From Nostoc sp. NMS4 (GTDB lineage: Bacteria; Cyanobacteriota; Cyanobacteriia; Cyanobacteriales; Nostocaceae), in assembly GCF_017115095.1 (NCBI RefSeq), contig NZ_JABXKI010000111.1, positions 29,488 through 92,419 on the forward strand: a stretch of 62,932 nucleotides of DNA. Reading direction: 5' to 3'. A program made the translations under genes and the position numbers. Positions 1 through 15,000 of the stretch are shown one piece after another (position 1 is the stretch's first letter; each line of letters opens with the position of its first letter). The notes beneath the pieces are model-generated. The model was not told the DNA's origin and made no database searches. It saw only the letters and a program-made list of their open reading frames with translations.

Positions 1-3000
1 AATGTTGTCAGCGATTCGATTGTAAAAAAAGGTGATGTTAACACTTATACATTCACTGGGACAGCAGGGCAACGATTAGACTTTGATGTACTCAAAGATG
101 GTGGATATTCCACAGATACAGCTACTCTCTACAGTCCTAGTGGTATCAAGTACCTAGATAACTACTACCTCAACTATGGTGATGTTTTCCCCTTTACCTT
201 AAACGAAAATGGCACTTACAAGCTGGTAATTGATGCTATAGGGGGAAATACAGGAGCTTACAGCTTTAGTATGCTGGATGTCGCTCAAGCAACGCCAATT
301 AACTTAGATACTGATATCAATGGCACGCTCACTCCCGGCTCCTCAACGCAATTATACCAGTTTAATGGCACTGTCGGACAGCATCTTTACATGAACTCGC
401 TCTTAGGTGCAGCAGGTTATTGGTATATTTATGACTCTGGAAATAATCGTGTTGCTGCGACTGCGCTGGCAAATGACTTTGAACTAACCTTATCCAAAAC
501 AGATACTTACACTCTGGTTGTACAAGGTGGAGGTAGTCAAGGAACCGATAGCAGCACTCCGATTAATTATAAATTCCACATTATTAACTCTAACACACCT
601 ACCACAACCGTAAGTTTTGGTACGAATACCACACCGAATGTTGTTAATGACTCAATTATTAAGAAAGGTGATGTCAACACTTATACATTTACGGGTACAG
701 CAGGGCAACGGTTAGACTTTGATGTACTCAAAGATGGTGGATATTACACAGATATAGCCACACTCTATAGTCCTAGCGGCATCACATATTTCAATAGGTA
801 TTTAACCGACGGCGATGCCTTCCCCTTCACTTTAAATGAAAACGGCACATACAAGTTAGTAATTGATGCTGTGGGTGGAAATACGAATGCTTATAGCTTC
901 AGTATGCTAGATGTCGGTCAAGCAACGACTATTTCCCTAGATAGTGATGTCACTGGCACGCTGACTCCTAGTTCATCAACACAACTTTATCAGTTTAATG
1001 GCAGTGCCGGACAGCACCTCTACATAAATTCGCTGTTGGCTGCATCTGGGAATTTCTACATTTATGACCCTGCTAATAATCGCGTTACTGCTAGCCCCTT
1101 AAGTAATGACTTTGAGTTGACCTTATCTAGGACAGACACCTACACTTTACTAGTTCAAGGTGCAGGTAGCCAAGGGACAGATACTAACGCCTCAATTAAC
1201 TACAGTTTCCATATTTTCGCCGATAACACGCCGATGATACCGTTGAGTCTGGGTAGTAACATCACACCGAATGTTGTCAGTGATTCGATTGTTAAAAAAG
1301 GTGATTTAAACACATACACATTCACAGGTACAGCAGGAGAACAGTTGTACTTTGATACTATCAGCAGCGTAGCCAACACTACAGAAGCTAGTCTCTACAG
1401 TCCCAGTGGCTTTAAATTGTTTGACCGTCAACTCTCCGATGGAGACTATGGAACTTTCACATTAGTTGAAAGCGGAAATTACAAGCTTGTTATTGATGGG
1501 GTAAACGCATCTACCGATCCTTATAGCTTCCGTATAGCAGATGGAAATACTACTACATCTTTAACTTTCTCAACACCTTTCACAAATAGTTTACCAGCAA
1601 ATCAGGTACAGTTATATCGAATTGAGGGCAGCGCCGGACAGCGCCTCCAGTTCAATAATTTAACTTCTGTGTCGAATGCTGATTGGGTGTTGTACAGCCC
1701 TGCTGGGAAAATCTTTGCTTCTGCCAGTTTGAATAATGTAGGAGTTGGTTTTGAGACAGCCTTACCGACGACAGGGGCTTACGTATTGGCAGTGCGGAAT
1801 TTTGCTAGTAGCGCGGTCAATTTCAATGTCCAGGTAAACGATATTAGCTCTACTTCAGTCACCAATGAGGGTTTTGGTACAATTTACACAGGGACGAGTA
1901 CAACAACCCCTAGTAAACAAACCCTTACAGCCAATGCAGGTACGCTTGTTTATTTTGATACTCTAGTAGCCAATATTTACTACAGTGGAATTGCTACTCA
2001 GTTATTAGATCCGACTGGAAGTCAAGTCTTTTACGTTAATAGTACTTATGACAACGGTATTTTCATGCTACCGATAACTGGTAGCTACACGCTTCAGAAT
2101 ACGACTAACGACAGTTACAAATATCAGCTACTTGATTTGGGAACAGCCACCAATCTGACACTGAATACAAACACTACCGTCAACTTGGGTGCATATCAAA
2201 CAACTGCCTACAAATTTACGGGTGCGATCGCTCAACAACTATTCTACGACGGCTTGACTGCTAATTCTGGTGTTTCTTGGAAACTGATTTCTCCTAGTGG
2301 GCAAACTGTTGTTGACTGGAATGATGCTGGTGGCGATTGGGGTACTGTCCCTGGAAAATTAACCTTCCAAGAAGTTGGTACTTACTATTTACTTTTCTCT
2401 AATGGTTCAGCAGGGGCGACTAGTGCTTCTTTCCGCATTTTAGATCGAGCTGGAGCTACGCCTTATACTTTTGATGATACAGTCAGTGGCAATTTTACAG
2501 GTAAAGAAAGCTACTCGTATCGCTTCAGTGCTACTCAAGGGCAGTATATCTATATTGACCAGCAGGCAGGCAGTTACACTTATTACGGAAACAACTACTG
2601 GAATCTTTACGGACCAGAGGGGCAATACATTACTAGTAGTGAGATATACAACGACAAAGACGTAGTACTACCAGCCACAGGTGACTACTTCCTAATAGAG
2701 TCTGGCAACGGAAGCTATGACCCTAACTACAAATTCCGTATCTCCGCACCCAGCTTGCCGATGACTGCCTACACCTTGGGCACCACAGTCAATGGTACAA
2801 TTACTAAACCTGGAGAAAATGATACTTACACTTTCACTGGTACATTTGGTCAGCAATTATTCTTCGACGCACTCAATACCAATGACCCAGGTTTCACTGT
2901 TCGGTTAATTTCTCCTAGTGGTATCGATGTTAGGGATAGTCGTCTTTATCAAGATATTGGCCCTGATAGTGGCTATACCCTTAAAGAATCGGGTACTTAC

Positions 3001-6000
3001 AAGTTAGTCATTGATGGTGATGGAGGCAATACTGGTGATTACAGCTTCCGTCTTTTAAACAAAGCCGATGCTACACCTTATACTCCAAATACTCTAGTAA
3101 ACGGCACTTTTACAGGCGTAGAAAGTTACGCCTATCGCTTCAGTGCTACTCAAGGGCAGCTTCTTTACCTGTACCAGTTAGAAAACCAGAACTACAACTG
3201 GACTCTTTACAGCCCAGAAGGTAAGCCCATCAGCACTCTCAATCCTTACTTTTACTACAACGATCGAGAACTAGTATTACCATTTACAGGTGACTATTTG
3301 CTAGTGGAGTCGGGTAACGGGAGCAGCAATCCTAACTACAAATTCCGTATTAGTTTGCCGACTTTCACGACCACTGCTTACACAGTGAGCAGTACGGTCA
3401 ACGGTACAATTAGCCAGTCGGGAGAAAATGATACTTACACTTTTACTGGCACAGTTGGTCAACAATTATTCTTTGACGGACTAAGTAACTATGATCCAGG
3501 CTTCACTGCCCGCTTGATTTCTCCCAGTGGTATTCATGTTAGAGACCTCCGCCTCTATCAGGATTCTGGACCTGATATTGGCTATACCCTTAAAGAATCG
3601 GGTACTTACAAGTTAGTCATTGATGGTGATGGAGCCAATACAGGTGATTACAGCTTCCGTCTTTTAGATAAAGCTGATGCTATTTCTTATACCTTAGATA
3701 CTACTGTCAGTGGAACCTTTACAGGTAGAGAAAGTTATACCTATCACTTTAGCGGGACTCAAGGGCAGTATATTTACATCGATCAGATAGACGACTATAA
3801 CAATTATAATTGGGGACTTTATGGACCAGGTGGTCAATACATTACTGGTCCTAATATCTACTCTTATTATAAAGATCAAGAACTAGCGTTACCATCAACA
3901 GGTGACTATTTTTTAGTGGAATCAAGTAATGGGATTAGTAATCCTAATTATACATTCCGTATCTCTGCACCATCTCTGCCAATAACTGCTTACACCTTGG
4001 GCAACACGGTTAACGGTACAATTAGCAAACCTGGAGAAAATGATACTTACACTTTCACTGGTACATTTGGTCAACAATTATTCTTTGACGGACTTAATTA
4101 CAATGACCCAGGTTTCACTATCCGGCTGATTTCTCCCAGTGGTATTGATGTTAAGGATGGTCGTCTTTATCAGGATTTTGGCCCTGATAGTGCCTACACT
4201 CTCAAAGAGTCGGGTACTTACAAGTTAATAATTGATGGTGATGGAGCCAATACAGGCGATTACAGCTTCCGTCTTTTAGATAAAGCCGATGCTACTCCTT
4301 ATACCTTAGATACCACGGTCAGTGGTACATTTACAGGTAGAGAAAGCTATACCTATCGCTTTAGTGGGACTCAAGGACAGTATCTTTACATCGACCAGCA
4401 GGCGGGAGATTACTATAATTACTGGAATCTCTATGGACCAGGTGGTCAGTATATTACTAGCAATTATATTCTCGCTGACCAAGAACTAGCGCTGCCATCT
4501 ACAGGCGATTATTTTCTGGTAGAGTCAGGTAACGGCGCTGGCAATCCCAATTACAAATTCCGTATTGCCACCCCATCTCTGCCAATAACTGCTTACACCT
4601 TGGGTAGCACTGTTAACGGTACAATTAGCAAGCCTGGAGAAAATGATACTTACACTTTCACTGGTACATTCGGTCAGCAATTATTCTTTGACGGACTTAA
4701 TTACAATGACCCAGGCTTTATTGTCCGTCTAATTTCTCCCAGTGGTATTGATGTTAAGGATGGTCGTCTTTATCAGGATTTTGGCCCTGATAGTGCCTAC
4801 ACTCTCAAAGAGTCGGGTACTTACAAGTTAATAATTGATGGTGATGGAGTCAATACAGGCGATTACAGCTTCCGTCTTTTAGATAAAGCTGATGCTATTT
4901 CTTATACCTTAGATACTACTGTCAGTGGAACCTTTACAGGTAGAGAAAGTTATACCTATCACTTTAGCGGGACTCAAGGGCAGTATATTTACATCGATCA
5001 GCAAGCAGGGGATTACTATAATTACTGGAATCTCTATGGCCCAGGTGGTCAGTATATTACTAGCAATTATATTCTCGCTGACCAAGAACTAGCGCTCCCA
5101 TCTACAGGCGACTATTTTCTGGTAGAGTCAGGTAACAGTGCTGGCAATCCCAATTATAAATTCCGCATTGCCACGCCATCTCTGCCGACCACTGCTTATA
5201 CTTTGGGAAGCACTGTCAGTAGTAACCTGATTGAGAAGGGTGAATCCGACACGTATACCTTCACTGCTCGCTCTGGTCAACGTCTATACTGGGATCGATT
5301 AGCAGGTGTGGCTCAAATTACAGCCAAACTCTACAGTCCCAGTGGCGTAGTAGTTGCCGATGGTAACTTGGCTAACGATATTGCTCCTTTCTTCTTGCGT
5401 GAATCCGGCAATTACCGTTTGGTCATTGATGGTACTGGTGAAACCACTGGCGATTATAGTTTCCGCTTAGTAGATATTGATGCTGGACCAACTCTCACTT
5501 TAGATACCTCTGTTTCTGCTATTCTCGATCCTGGTACGGAAACTGACTTTTATCAATTCACTGGTACCTCAGGAGAACGTCTTTACTTCCACTTAGGAGC
5601 GACAAATTGGCCTTATGGTCTAGCTGACTGGGTACTGTATGGAGCGGATAATCAAGCGATCGCTGCACCCAATTATTCTAGCCCCGATTTCAGTATTATC
5701 CTGCCAACTGCTGGCACTTATGTTTTGGGAGTACGTGGTTATGGGGCTGCGTCTCTGGGCTACAGCTTCACGGCTTATACAGATCCGATTTCTACCACAA
5801 GTTTAGCTTTGGGCGCCACAGTAACATCTGCCCTGAGTAAGCCGGGTGAAAGGGATGATTATACCTTTATAGGTACAGTTGGTCAACACTTGTTCTTAGA
5901 TGCCTTGGTTGGTAGCAGTAGCATCCATGCTAAGTTAATTGCGCCTAACGGAGTTCAATTATTCGACAACACTCTTGATCGGGATGGGACACCAATCATA

Positions 6001-9000
6001 CTTACTGATTCGGGGACTTATCGCTTGGCAATTGATGGCGATAGGGCAACCACAGGTAATTACAGTTTCCGTTTTTCTGACATGGCGGCAGCCACAGCTT
6101 TGAGTGTGGGCACGACTACCAACGGTAGCCTGATGGGAAATAGCGTTAACTTTTACTCTTACAGTGGCAAAGCCGGACAAGCACTTAACTTTAATCTGGG
6201 TAGTACAACTTGGAATGGTGCTAACTGGGTACTTTACGATGCTAGTGGTGCAGTTTTGGCAGCCCCCAATGCTAGTAGTCCTAATTTCCAGGTGACTTTG
6301 GCTGCTAACAGTGTGTACACTTTGGCGATTGTAGGTAGCAGTAGCAATCCTGTCAATTACAGCTTCACCGTGACAGATAATTCTGCTGCTGCAACAACCA
6401 ATTCTGGTTTTGGTACATTGCAGACTCTGTCTGTTAATGCTAATCAAGATTATAACTTCACTGCCTCTGCGGGCACGATTTTGCTGTACAATGGCACAGA
6501 TGAGCAAAATCGAAATAGTGGTAATTACTATCTCGGGGTGCGGTTGCTGAATCCAGATGGTACTTATGTTTTCAATGGACAAGATCCAAGGTATGGTACT
6601 GCACCAATAGTATTGACTCAAAGTGGTGATTACAAACTGCAAGTGTACGGTGGCTTTAGTGGTACCACTATAGCCACCTTCCAGTTGTTGCAACTGCCGA
6701 AGACTTTGGGACCTGGAACCAACTACCTACAAATGGATAGCCCCGTTACTGGTACCCTTAATCATGCTGAGGCTAAAGTTTACACCTTCCAAGGGGTCAA
6801 CGGATTAAAGATTCTACTCAACGGCATGGCTGGAGCTACTAATTATACTTTGTATGATTCCAGTGGTAGGCAAGTCTTTACGCAATATAATCCAGGGGGT
6901 TACTATTGGCAGCTACCTGTTTGGGCTGATACTAGCCTTTACACCTTGACGCAAAATGACTTGTATCATTTAGTTGTTAGCAATATATCAGGCGCTGATA
7001 ATAATCCTTACAGTTTTGAGGTATTAGAAACTGCTAACGTTCAATCTGTTAACTATGGCATACCGATCGCCGATTCACTCACAGATGGACGTTTAGACTC
7101 AATCTATAAAATTAAAGCGAATCTTGGAGACAACCTCTTCTTCGACAGTATTGCCACCAATGCCCCGAATGGAAACTACCGATGGAAACTCTACGATCCA
7201 GGTAATCAATTACTTTTTAACAACGACATTCGCACTGATGCTTCGGTGACGATCGCTCAAACTGGAGATTACTATCTAGAAATGGAAGGTGGCCCCGATA
7301 CCAACCAGATTAATTACCAGTTCCGTGTCTTCTCTTATACTCCCACCACTAATACGATCATTACTCCAGGTACAGGGGGTACAAGCAGCAGTGACCCCGA
7401 TGCTTTGGGTGTATTCTCAGTCCAGCTTGGTGTTAAGGACGGTAAGGGTGGCACTGATGTCCAAAATTACAAGATTCGTGTTGGTGCAGACCCAGAAGAT
7501 CATAACCCAGTTATCAGCAGTAACCCTGAAACACGCTTTGCTTTAACTGATGATGCATACCGTTATTCAGTAAAAGCAATTGATGCTGACGGTGACAAAC
7601 TATCTTATCGTTTGGTTAACTCTCCTATCGGTGCGTTAATTAACAAAGATACAGGCGAGTTACTTTGGTTCCCTGACAGTAATGTGGCTGTAGGCGGCAA
7701 AGCCAATTTTACAGTTGAAGTATCAGATGAGCGGGGTGGAAAAGACTCTCAATCCTTCAGCGTCGATATTTACCAAAGCTTAGGCACTATCCAAGGTGCA
7801 GTCTTCAACGACCTCAACGCCAATGGACTTCTCGACTCCAAACTAATTACTGGTGATAATCCTTCAATTGTATTTGCCATTGACGTTTCCGGTAGTACCA
7901 TCGCCCCATTCCACGGGAATGGCAAATACAAAGATGTCAAAACCGTTTTAGATGCCGAAAAAGCAGCAATTCAAGCCACAATTGATGCCATCATTGCAAT
8001 GGGTGGCGGGGACAAGGTAAAAATTAGCTTCATCCCCTTCACCAATGATGGTACTATTCAAGACATGAATCCGGCTGCTCATACCGGACTAGTTACCTAC
8101 ACTACTGCTTTTGCTGACCTCGATAACAACTCCATCCCCGACTATTTACAAATACTCAACAGTTACACATCAGGTGGTAGCAGCAAATTTACTCAAGTCG
8201 CCCAGAAAATTGACACCTTAATCAACGTACTACCAGGAACGCCAAATGTTATATATATGTCGGATGGCTACGGCTATCTAGACCCAACAGTGGCAAAAAC
8301 CCTAGCCAATGACGTTAAGAGTAAAGGCGGAAATCTGAATGCTTTTGCCATTGGTTCTGCATCTACCTATTCAACTTTACAAGAACTTGACCCCAATGCT
8401 ATTCAAGTTGTCGATATCAACGAATTGACAGACATTTTCTCTGGTTTTGATGACCGCTACGCCAAAGAACCATTCATGAATGGCGTTACCGTCTACCTCG
8501 ACCAAAATAACAACGGTCAGCTAGAGCCAGGTGAGTCTTATCAAATTACCCAACAAGATAACACCCCCAATAGCTTAGATATCAACAGCAAATACTACTT
8601 TAGCTTCAAGAATTTGCTACCTGGTACGTATACAGTCCGCACACTGCTACCTAGCGGCTACACTATGACCTCACCCACAACAAATGTGTGGACTGATACA
8701 ATTACAGCCGCAGGAGAAACGAATAACAACTTATTTGGCATTACCCAAGCCACCATTGTTCCTCCCAATCAAAATCCTGTTTTCGTCACTACGCCACCTG
8801 CTATTACTCTACTAAAAGCCGATCAACAATTGCGTTACAATGCCTTCGCTCGTGACCCAGATGCAAATATTGTTACCTACGACTTAATAACTGCTCCCGA
8901 AGGTATGGCTGTAGATGCTCATGATGGCATGGTCGTTTGGTCTCCCACTTCTACCCAAGTTGAAAAATATTACCAAGATTTATACGCTGAACAAGCCCGC

Positions 9001-12000
9001 CTCACAGCTATTGGTAGAGGTGCTTATGCTCCTACTCACGTAGAATTCAACGTCCTGCTACGTGCAACAGATGGTCAAGGAGGACAAGCACTTCAGTATC
9101 TTAAAGTCCAATTAGTACCAAATAATCATCCCCCTGTCTTCACTTCGACATCTCCAAATAATCTCCAGCCGCAAGTAGGTAAACCATTCCAATATCAAAC
9201 TACTGCCACCGACCCCGACAATGACTCCGTAACCTTTTCCTTGGTAAATCCACCAAGCGGGGCAGTAATTAATGGCAGTACTGGACTGTTGACTTGGACA
9301 CCCACTGCTAACCAATTGGGCAATCAACAATTCTCCATTCAAGTTCAAGACAGTTTTGGCAATTCTAATTTGCAATCAGTCAACTTGACTGTTGTGAATG
9401 CTCATGTTAATCATTCACCAGTATTTACCTCTACACCTCGCACAAGTACAAGAACCCAAAATCCCTATATCTACAATTTACAAGCAACTGACCCAGATAA
9501 CGACCCCCTTACCTTCAGTTTAGTAAATGCACCTGTGGGTATGACCTTAAATCAAGGAGTTATTGTTTGGCAACCAACGGCTAGTCAATTCGGTAACAAT
9601 TCAGTTAGCGTGCAAGTCAGTGATGGACAAGGTGGTACTACTACCCAAAACTGGACAATTCAAGTCAGCAATCAACTCTCAAACTTACCTCCCACAATTA
9701 CTTCTACACCAAGTACCGTTACCTCACTTGGTCGAACCTACATTTACAAGCCTACAGCAATTGACTCAGATGGCGATCGCTTAACATGGAGTCTCGTTTC
9801 TGACACTGTGCCACCACCACAAGGTATGGTGATTGATGAGCAAACTGGGACAATTGTTTGGCAACCAACGGCTAATCAAATTGGCGATACCACAGTTAGC
9901 GTTCAAGTAACAGATATCTACGGTGCTTACAACGTCCAAGAATTTACAATCCATGTTAACGGCATTAATAGTCCGCCGAAATTTGTCTCTACACCGATTA
10001 CCATTGCTGGGGTTGGACAAGGTTACAGTTATCAGGCTTTGGCAACTGACCCAGAAAATGATGCCCTAATATTCACTTTAGGTAGTAAACCATCAGGGAT
10101 GACTATTACCAAAGATGGTTTAATTCAATGGACACCTACCGCAAACCAAGTTGGAAAATACGATATCCAAGTTATTGCCACTGATGATCAAGGTGCTAGC
10201 ACTAATCAAACCTACACTTTAATTGCTGGTACTACTCCTGTTAATCATCCTCCGGTCATTAGTTCAACTCCTGTATTCTTGGCTGCTGTTGGTCACACGT
10301 ATAATTACCAAGTTGCTGCCACTGATGCGGACAATAATACTATTACTTATCAGCTGCTTTCGGCTCCAGATGGCATGACTATTGATGCCAATACGGGTTT
10401 ATTAACTTGGGCTAACCCTGTGATTGGCAGTTATCAAGTGGTTGTTGGTGCTGATGATGGTAATTCTGGTGCAGCCCAAGGTTTTATGCTCACTGCCAAA
10501 ACCATTACTCCACCGATTATTCAATCTACTACTCCACCAAATAATGCAATTCCTAATACTTTATATCGCTACGATATTATTGCATTTGACCCCCAGGGCG
10601 ATCGCCTGACTTACTCAATAGATGCCGCTTCCCAAAATTTAGGGATGATTCTTGATAGCCAGGGACGTTTAAGTTGGACACCAAATAATGCCCAAGTTGG
10701 CGACCATGCTATCACTCTCACTGTTTCTGACTCGGCTGGTTTTAATACTCAACAAACTTTTAACTTAAATGTCACTCCTGATACTGTTGCTCCCAAGGTG
10801 AAACTTATTGCTAGTTATGATCTGATTAACCTCGGAGAATCGATAACGTTCCAAGCACGGGCTACGGATAATACAAAGGTTGCAGGTTTGCAATTGTTGA
10901 TCAACGGTACTTCTGTGGTGCTGGATGCAAACGGGATGGCAAGGTTTACGCCTACCCAAGCTGGGACGATTACCGCAAAAGCGATCGCCACAGATACGGC
11001 TGGTAATGTTGGGCAAGCAACATTCGATGTGGCAGTAATCGATACTAGTGATGTCAGCGCTCCCGATGTCAGTCTTGATTTGGGTGCGATCGCGCAAGGT
11101 ACAGTTACCGCGCCAGTTGATATTAAAGGTACTGTCAGCGATGATAACCTGGATTACTACACGTTGCTGGTTGCGCCCATTGGCAGTAGCGATTTCAGAG
11201 AGATTTTCCGAGGCACAAGCACTGTTAATAATGGTGTGCTGGGTAAATTTGACCCCTCGCTGCTGGAAAATGATTCGTACACTTTGCGGCTGGAAGCTCA
11301 TGATAAAGGCGGGAATGTCAGCTTTGTAGAAGACACGGTTAATGTTTCTGGCGAATTGAAGCTCGGCAATTTCCGGCTGTCGTTCACGGATTTGTCGATT
11401 CCTGTTACTGGTATCCCAATTACCCTAACTCGCACGTATGATTCTTTGACATCGGGTACTACTGATGATTTCGGCTATGGGTGGCGGATGGAATTCAGAG
11501 ATACTGACTTGCGGACTTCTGTTGGTAAACCCAGTGGAGAAGTTGCGGAACTGGGGGGTCAGAATCCGTTCAAGGATGGCACGAAAGTATACATTACTTT
11601 GCCTGGCGGAAAACGGGAAGGGTTTACTTTTAAGCCGACAATTGACTCACTTTCTCAGTTTTTAAGAGGTGCTGGCGGTGTTGATTCTGACCCTAATATA
11701 TATCACCCCTCGTTTGTGGCTGATGCTGGCATAACCGATACGCTTACCGTTCAAAATACCCGCATCATTCATGGCGCTGGCACTAATCAGTACTACGGGC
11801 TAGCTGGCAGTGCCTATAATCCTGCTGATGTTTATTATGGTGGTGTTTATACGCTGACTACGAAAGAGGGCATTATTTACCAGATTGATGCCGCAACGGG
11901 CGATTTGTTGACTGTCACGGATACGAATGGTAACACGTTAACCTATACGGATGCGGATATCACTAGCTCGACTGGGCAAAAGATTACCTTTGAGCGGGAC

Positions 12001-15000
12001 GCGCAGGGACGGATTGCGACTGTTACCGATCCCGCAGGTAAGCAAATTCATTACCAGTATAATGCTCAGGGCGATTTGGTGTCCGTCACTGACCGCGAGA
12101 ACAATACTACACGCATGGAGTATGACCAAGAGCGTAAGCACTACCTCGACAAAATCATCGATCCCTTGGGCAAAACTGGTGTCAGAAACGAGTACGGTGA
12201 TGATGGACGCTTGAAGAAGATGGTTGATGCCGCAGGTGCATCAGTGCAGTTAGCTTATGATCCCAGTCACTCCACTGAAACGATAACTGACGCACTGGGC
12301 CATCCTACCACTTATGAATATGACGAGCGCGGGAATGTAGTCACTGAGATTGACGCTCTTGCTGGCATCATCACTCGCTCTTATGACCAAGACAATAATT
12401 TGCTCAAAAAAGTAGACCCAGACGGTGTTTCCACAACTTATACCTATGATAGCAAAGGCAATCCTTTAACTCTGACAGATAAAGATGGAAATGTTACCCA
12501 TATTACATATAACCAGTATGGCGAAACCCTTAACATCATCTCGCCTACAGGATTGATAGTTTCATCAACTTATGACAAACATGGTAATTTATTATCTAGA
12601 ACCAACACAGACGGACAAACTACAACCTTTAGCTATGACGGTTTTGGTAGATTAATAAAACAAACAGCACCGGACAATGAAGTATCAACATATACTTATG
12701 ATGATTTCGGGAATCCCACAGTCTTTACCGATAGTCGCGGCAACCAAGCTATTGCTACTTATGACCTCAATGGTAAAGTCAAAACTCTGTCAATGGTTTT
12801 CCCCCAAGAGAACCAAACTTTAAATACCAGCTACACCTACGATAACCAAGGACGTACTACCTCTGTAACAGATCCTCAAGGAAATGTTACCACAACCGAA
12901 TATGACGCTAAAGGTAATGTCATTGCCACTACAGATATTAAACATAATCGGACTCAGTATTTTTATGACGACAAAGGGCAACAAATTAAAGTTATTCTGC
13001 CCGACAATACCCCTAATAACCCAGATGATAACCCTGTAGTTTTAACTGAATACGATGCTGCTGGAAGAGTTATTTCCCAAACATCTGCCACAAAACTGAA
13101 AACTCGCTATGTTTATGACGAATTAGGCAGATTGACTGATACTATCTTGCCCGATCTCACTCCTGACAATCCAGATGACAATCCGAAAGAGAAGATAGAA
13201 TACACTGCGGCAAATCGCGTTCAGGCAAAGATTGATATTTTCGGCACTCGTACAGAATACACCTATGATAATTTGGGTCGAGTCAGTCGAGAAAGAGATT
13301 TCTTTGGTAACAGTACTGGTAATGACACTACCTATACTTATAATACTGACGGTCAAGTAACTTCAGTCACCGATGCCAGAAATCGCACAACTTTGATTGC
13401 TATTGATGATAAAGGCAGACCGAGCGTAACTACTTACTTTGACGGCACGACATCCAAAGTTACCTATGATGCTTTAGGACGCACCAAGTCGGAAACTAAT
13501 CAGCTTGGACAGACCACCAACTACGATTATGACGTTTTTGGCAAAGTCGCAGCAATAACCAATCCACTCAATCAGCAAACTCAATTTACCTACAACAGTC
13601 GCGGCAGTCTGGTTAAAGTTACTGATGCATTAAACCATTCTACTCAGTACGAGTACGACCAATACAATCGTAAAACCGCAGTCATTAATGCCAATGGCGA
13701 TCGCGCTGAAACTACTTACGACCAGTTCGGTCAAGTTGCGGCGGTAAAAGATGGCAATCAACATATCACCCAGTACTTCTATGATAATCTGGGCGAACTG
13801 ACTTCAGTTAAATTAGCTAATCAAGCCACTACCAATTACACTTATGACAATTTAGGTAGATTAACGCAGTTTGAAGATGCTAATCATAATAAAACTACTT
13901 ATGAATATGATGCTTTCAATCGTCAAGTTGCGACAAATTTACCTTTAGGACAACGTTCTACCACTACTTTCAATAATTTTGCACAAGTAGCCAACACTGA
14001 AGATTTCAATGACGATGTTATTACTTATGCTTATGACCAGTACGGACGGCTAGCAAACAAGTCATTCTCTAATCCTCTGGTTGCTACAGTTAGTTATACT
14101 TATGACCCCGTTACTTCTCAAGTGAAAACTGTAACTGATGGTCGAGGAGTTACTAGTTATGGATTTGATAGTTATGACAGGGTGAATTTGATTTCTAATC
14201 CAGATGGTCGAACGGTTGGTTATACCTATGATGTATTAGGTAATCTTCAGACTTTAACAACCAGTGCTAGTACGGTCAATTATTCTTACGATCTGCTGAA
14301 TAGGTTAGATACGGTTACATCGGGTGGGCAGTTGGCGAAGTACGGCTATGATGCGGTAGGGAATCTAATTAGTACGACTTTGGCTGATGGTACAACCCAA
14401 ACCCAGCAGTATGACGCGAGTAATAGACTCAAGTCAATCGAAACTCGTGACGCTTTCGGCGGGGTCTTATCTAGTTATGCTTATACCCTTGATGGGGTGG
14501 GCAATCGCACTCAAGTAATAGAGGATACTGGTAGAACTGTTAACTACACTTACGATGAAGTCAATCAATTAAAATTTGAGTCGATTACCGATCCAACTCT
14601 GGGAAATCGAACTATTAGCTATGATTACGATCTGGTCGGAAATCGCTTAAAGCGTAATGATTCTGATCCCAGCAGTGGATTAACGACGTATGTTTATGAC
14701 AAGAATAATCGACTAATTTCGCAGACATCTGGAACTAAGGTCACTCAATATACCTATGACAATAATGGTTCCATGTTGACGAATGATGATGGGACTAACT
14801 CTGTTGTTTATCAATGGATTAATGATGGTGAAAATCGATTAATTGGGGTAACTACTACTAATGCTAGTGGTTCTTCTCAAAGTAAATATATTTACGATTC
14901 TAGCGGTAATAGAGTAGCAAGTATTACCGATGGTGTCAGGAAGAATTATCTCCTCGATCCTAGAGGTTATTCTAAGGTTCTGCAAGAGTATGATGCCAAT

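Noticed and set aside
5959..6693. 244-codon open frame on the minus strand inside the giant gene
   Set aside because: It is the shadow of a low-stop repeat region; the plus frame has the obvious protein repeats and the antisense product is Cys/Ile/Ser-rich noise.
10765..11301. 178-codon minus-strand frame
   Set aside because: Antisense to Ig-like domains of the toxin gene; no ribosome site and no domain.
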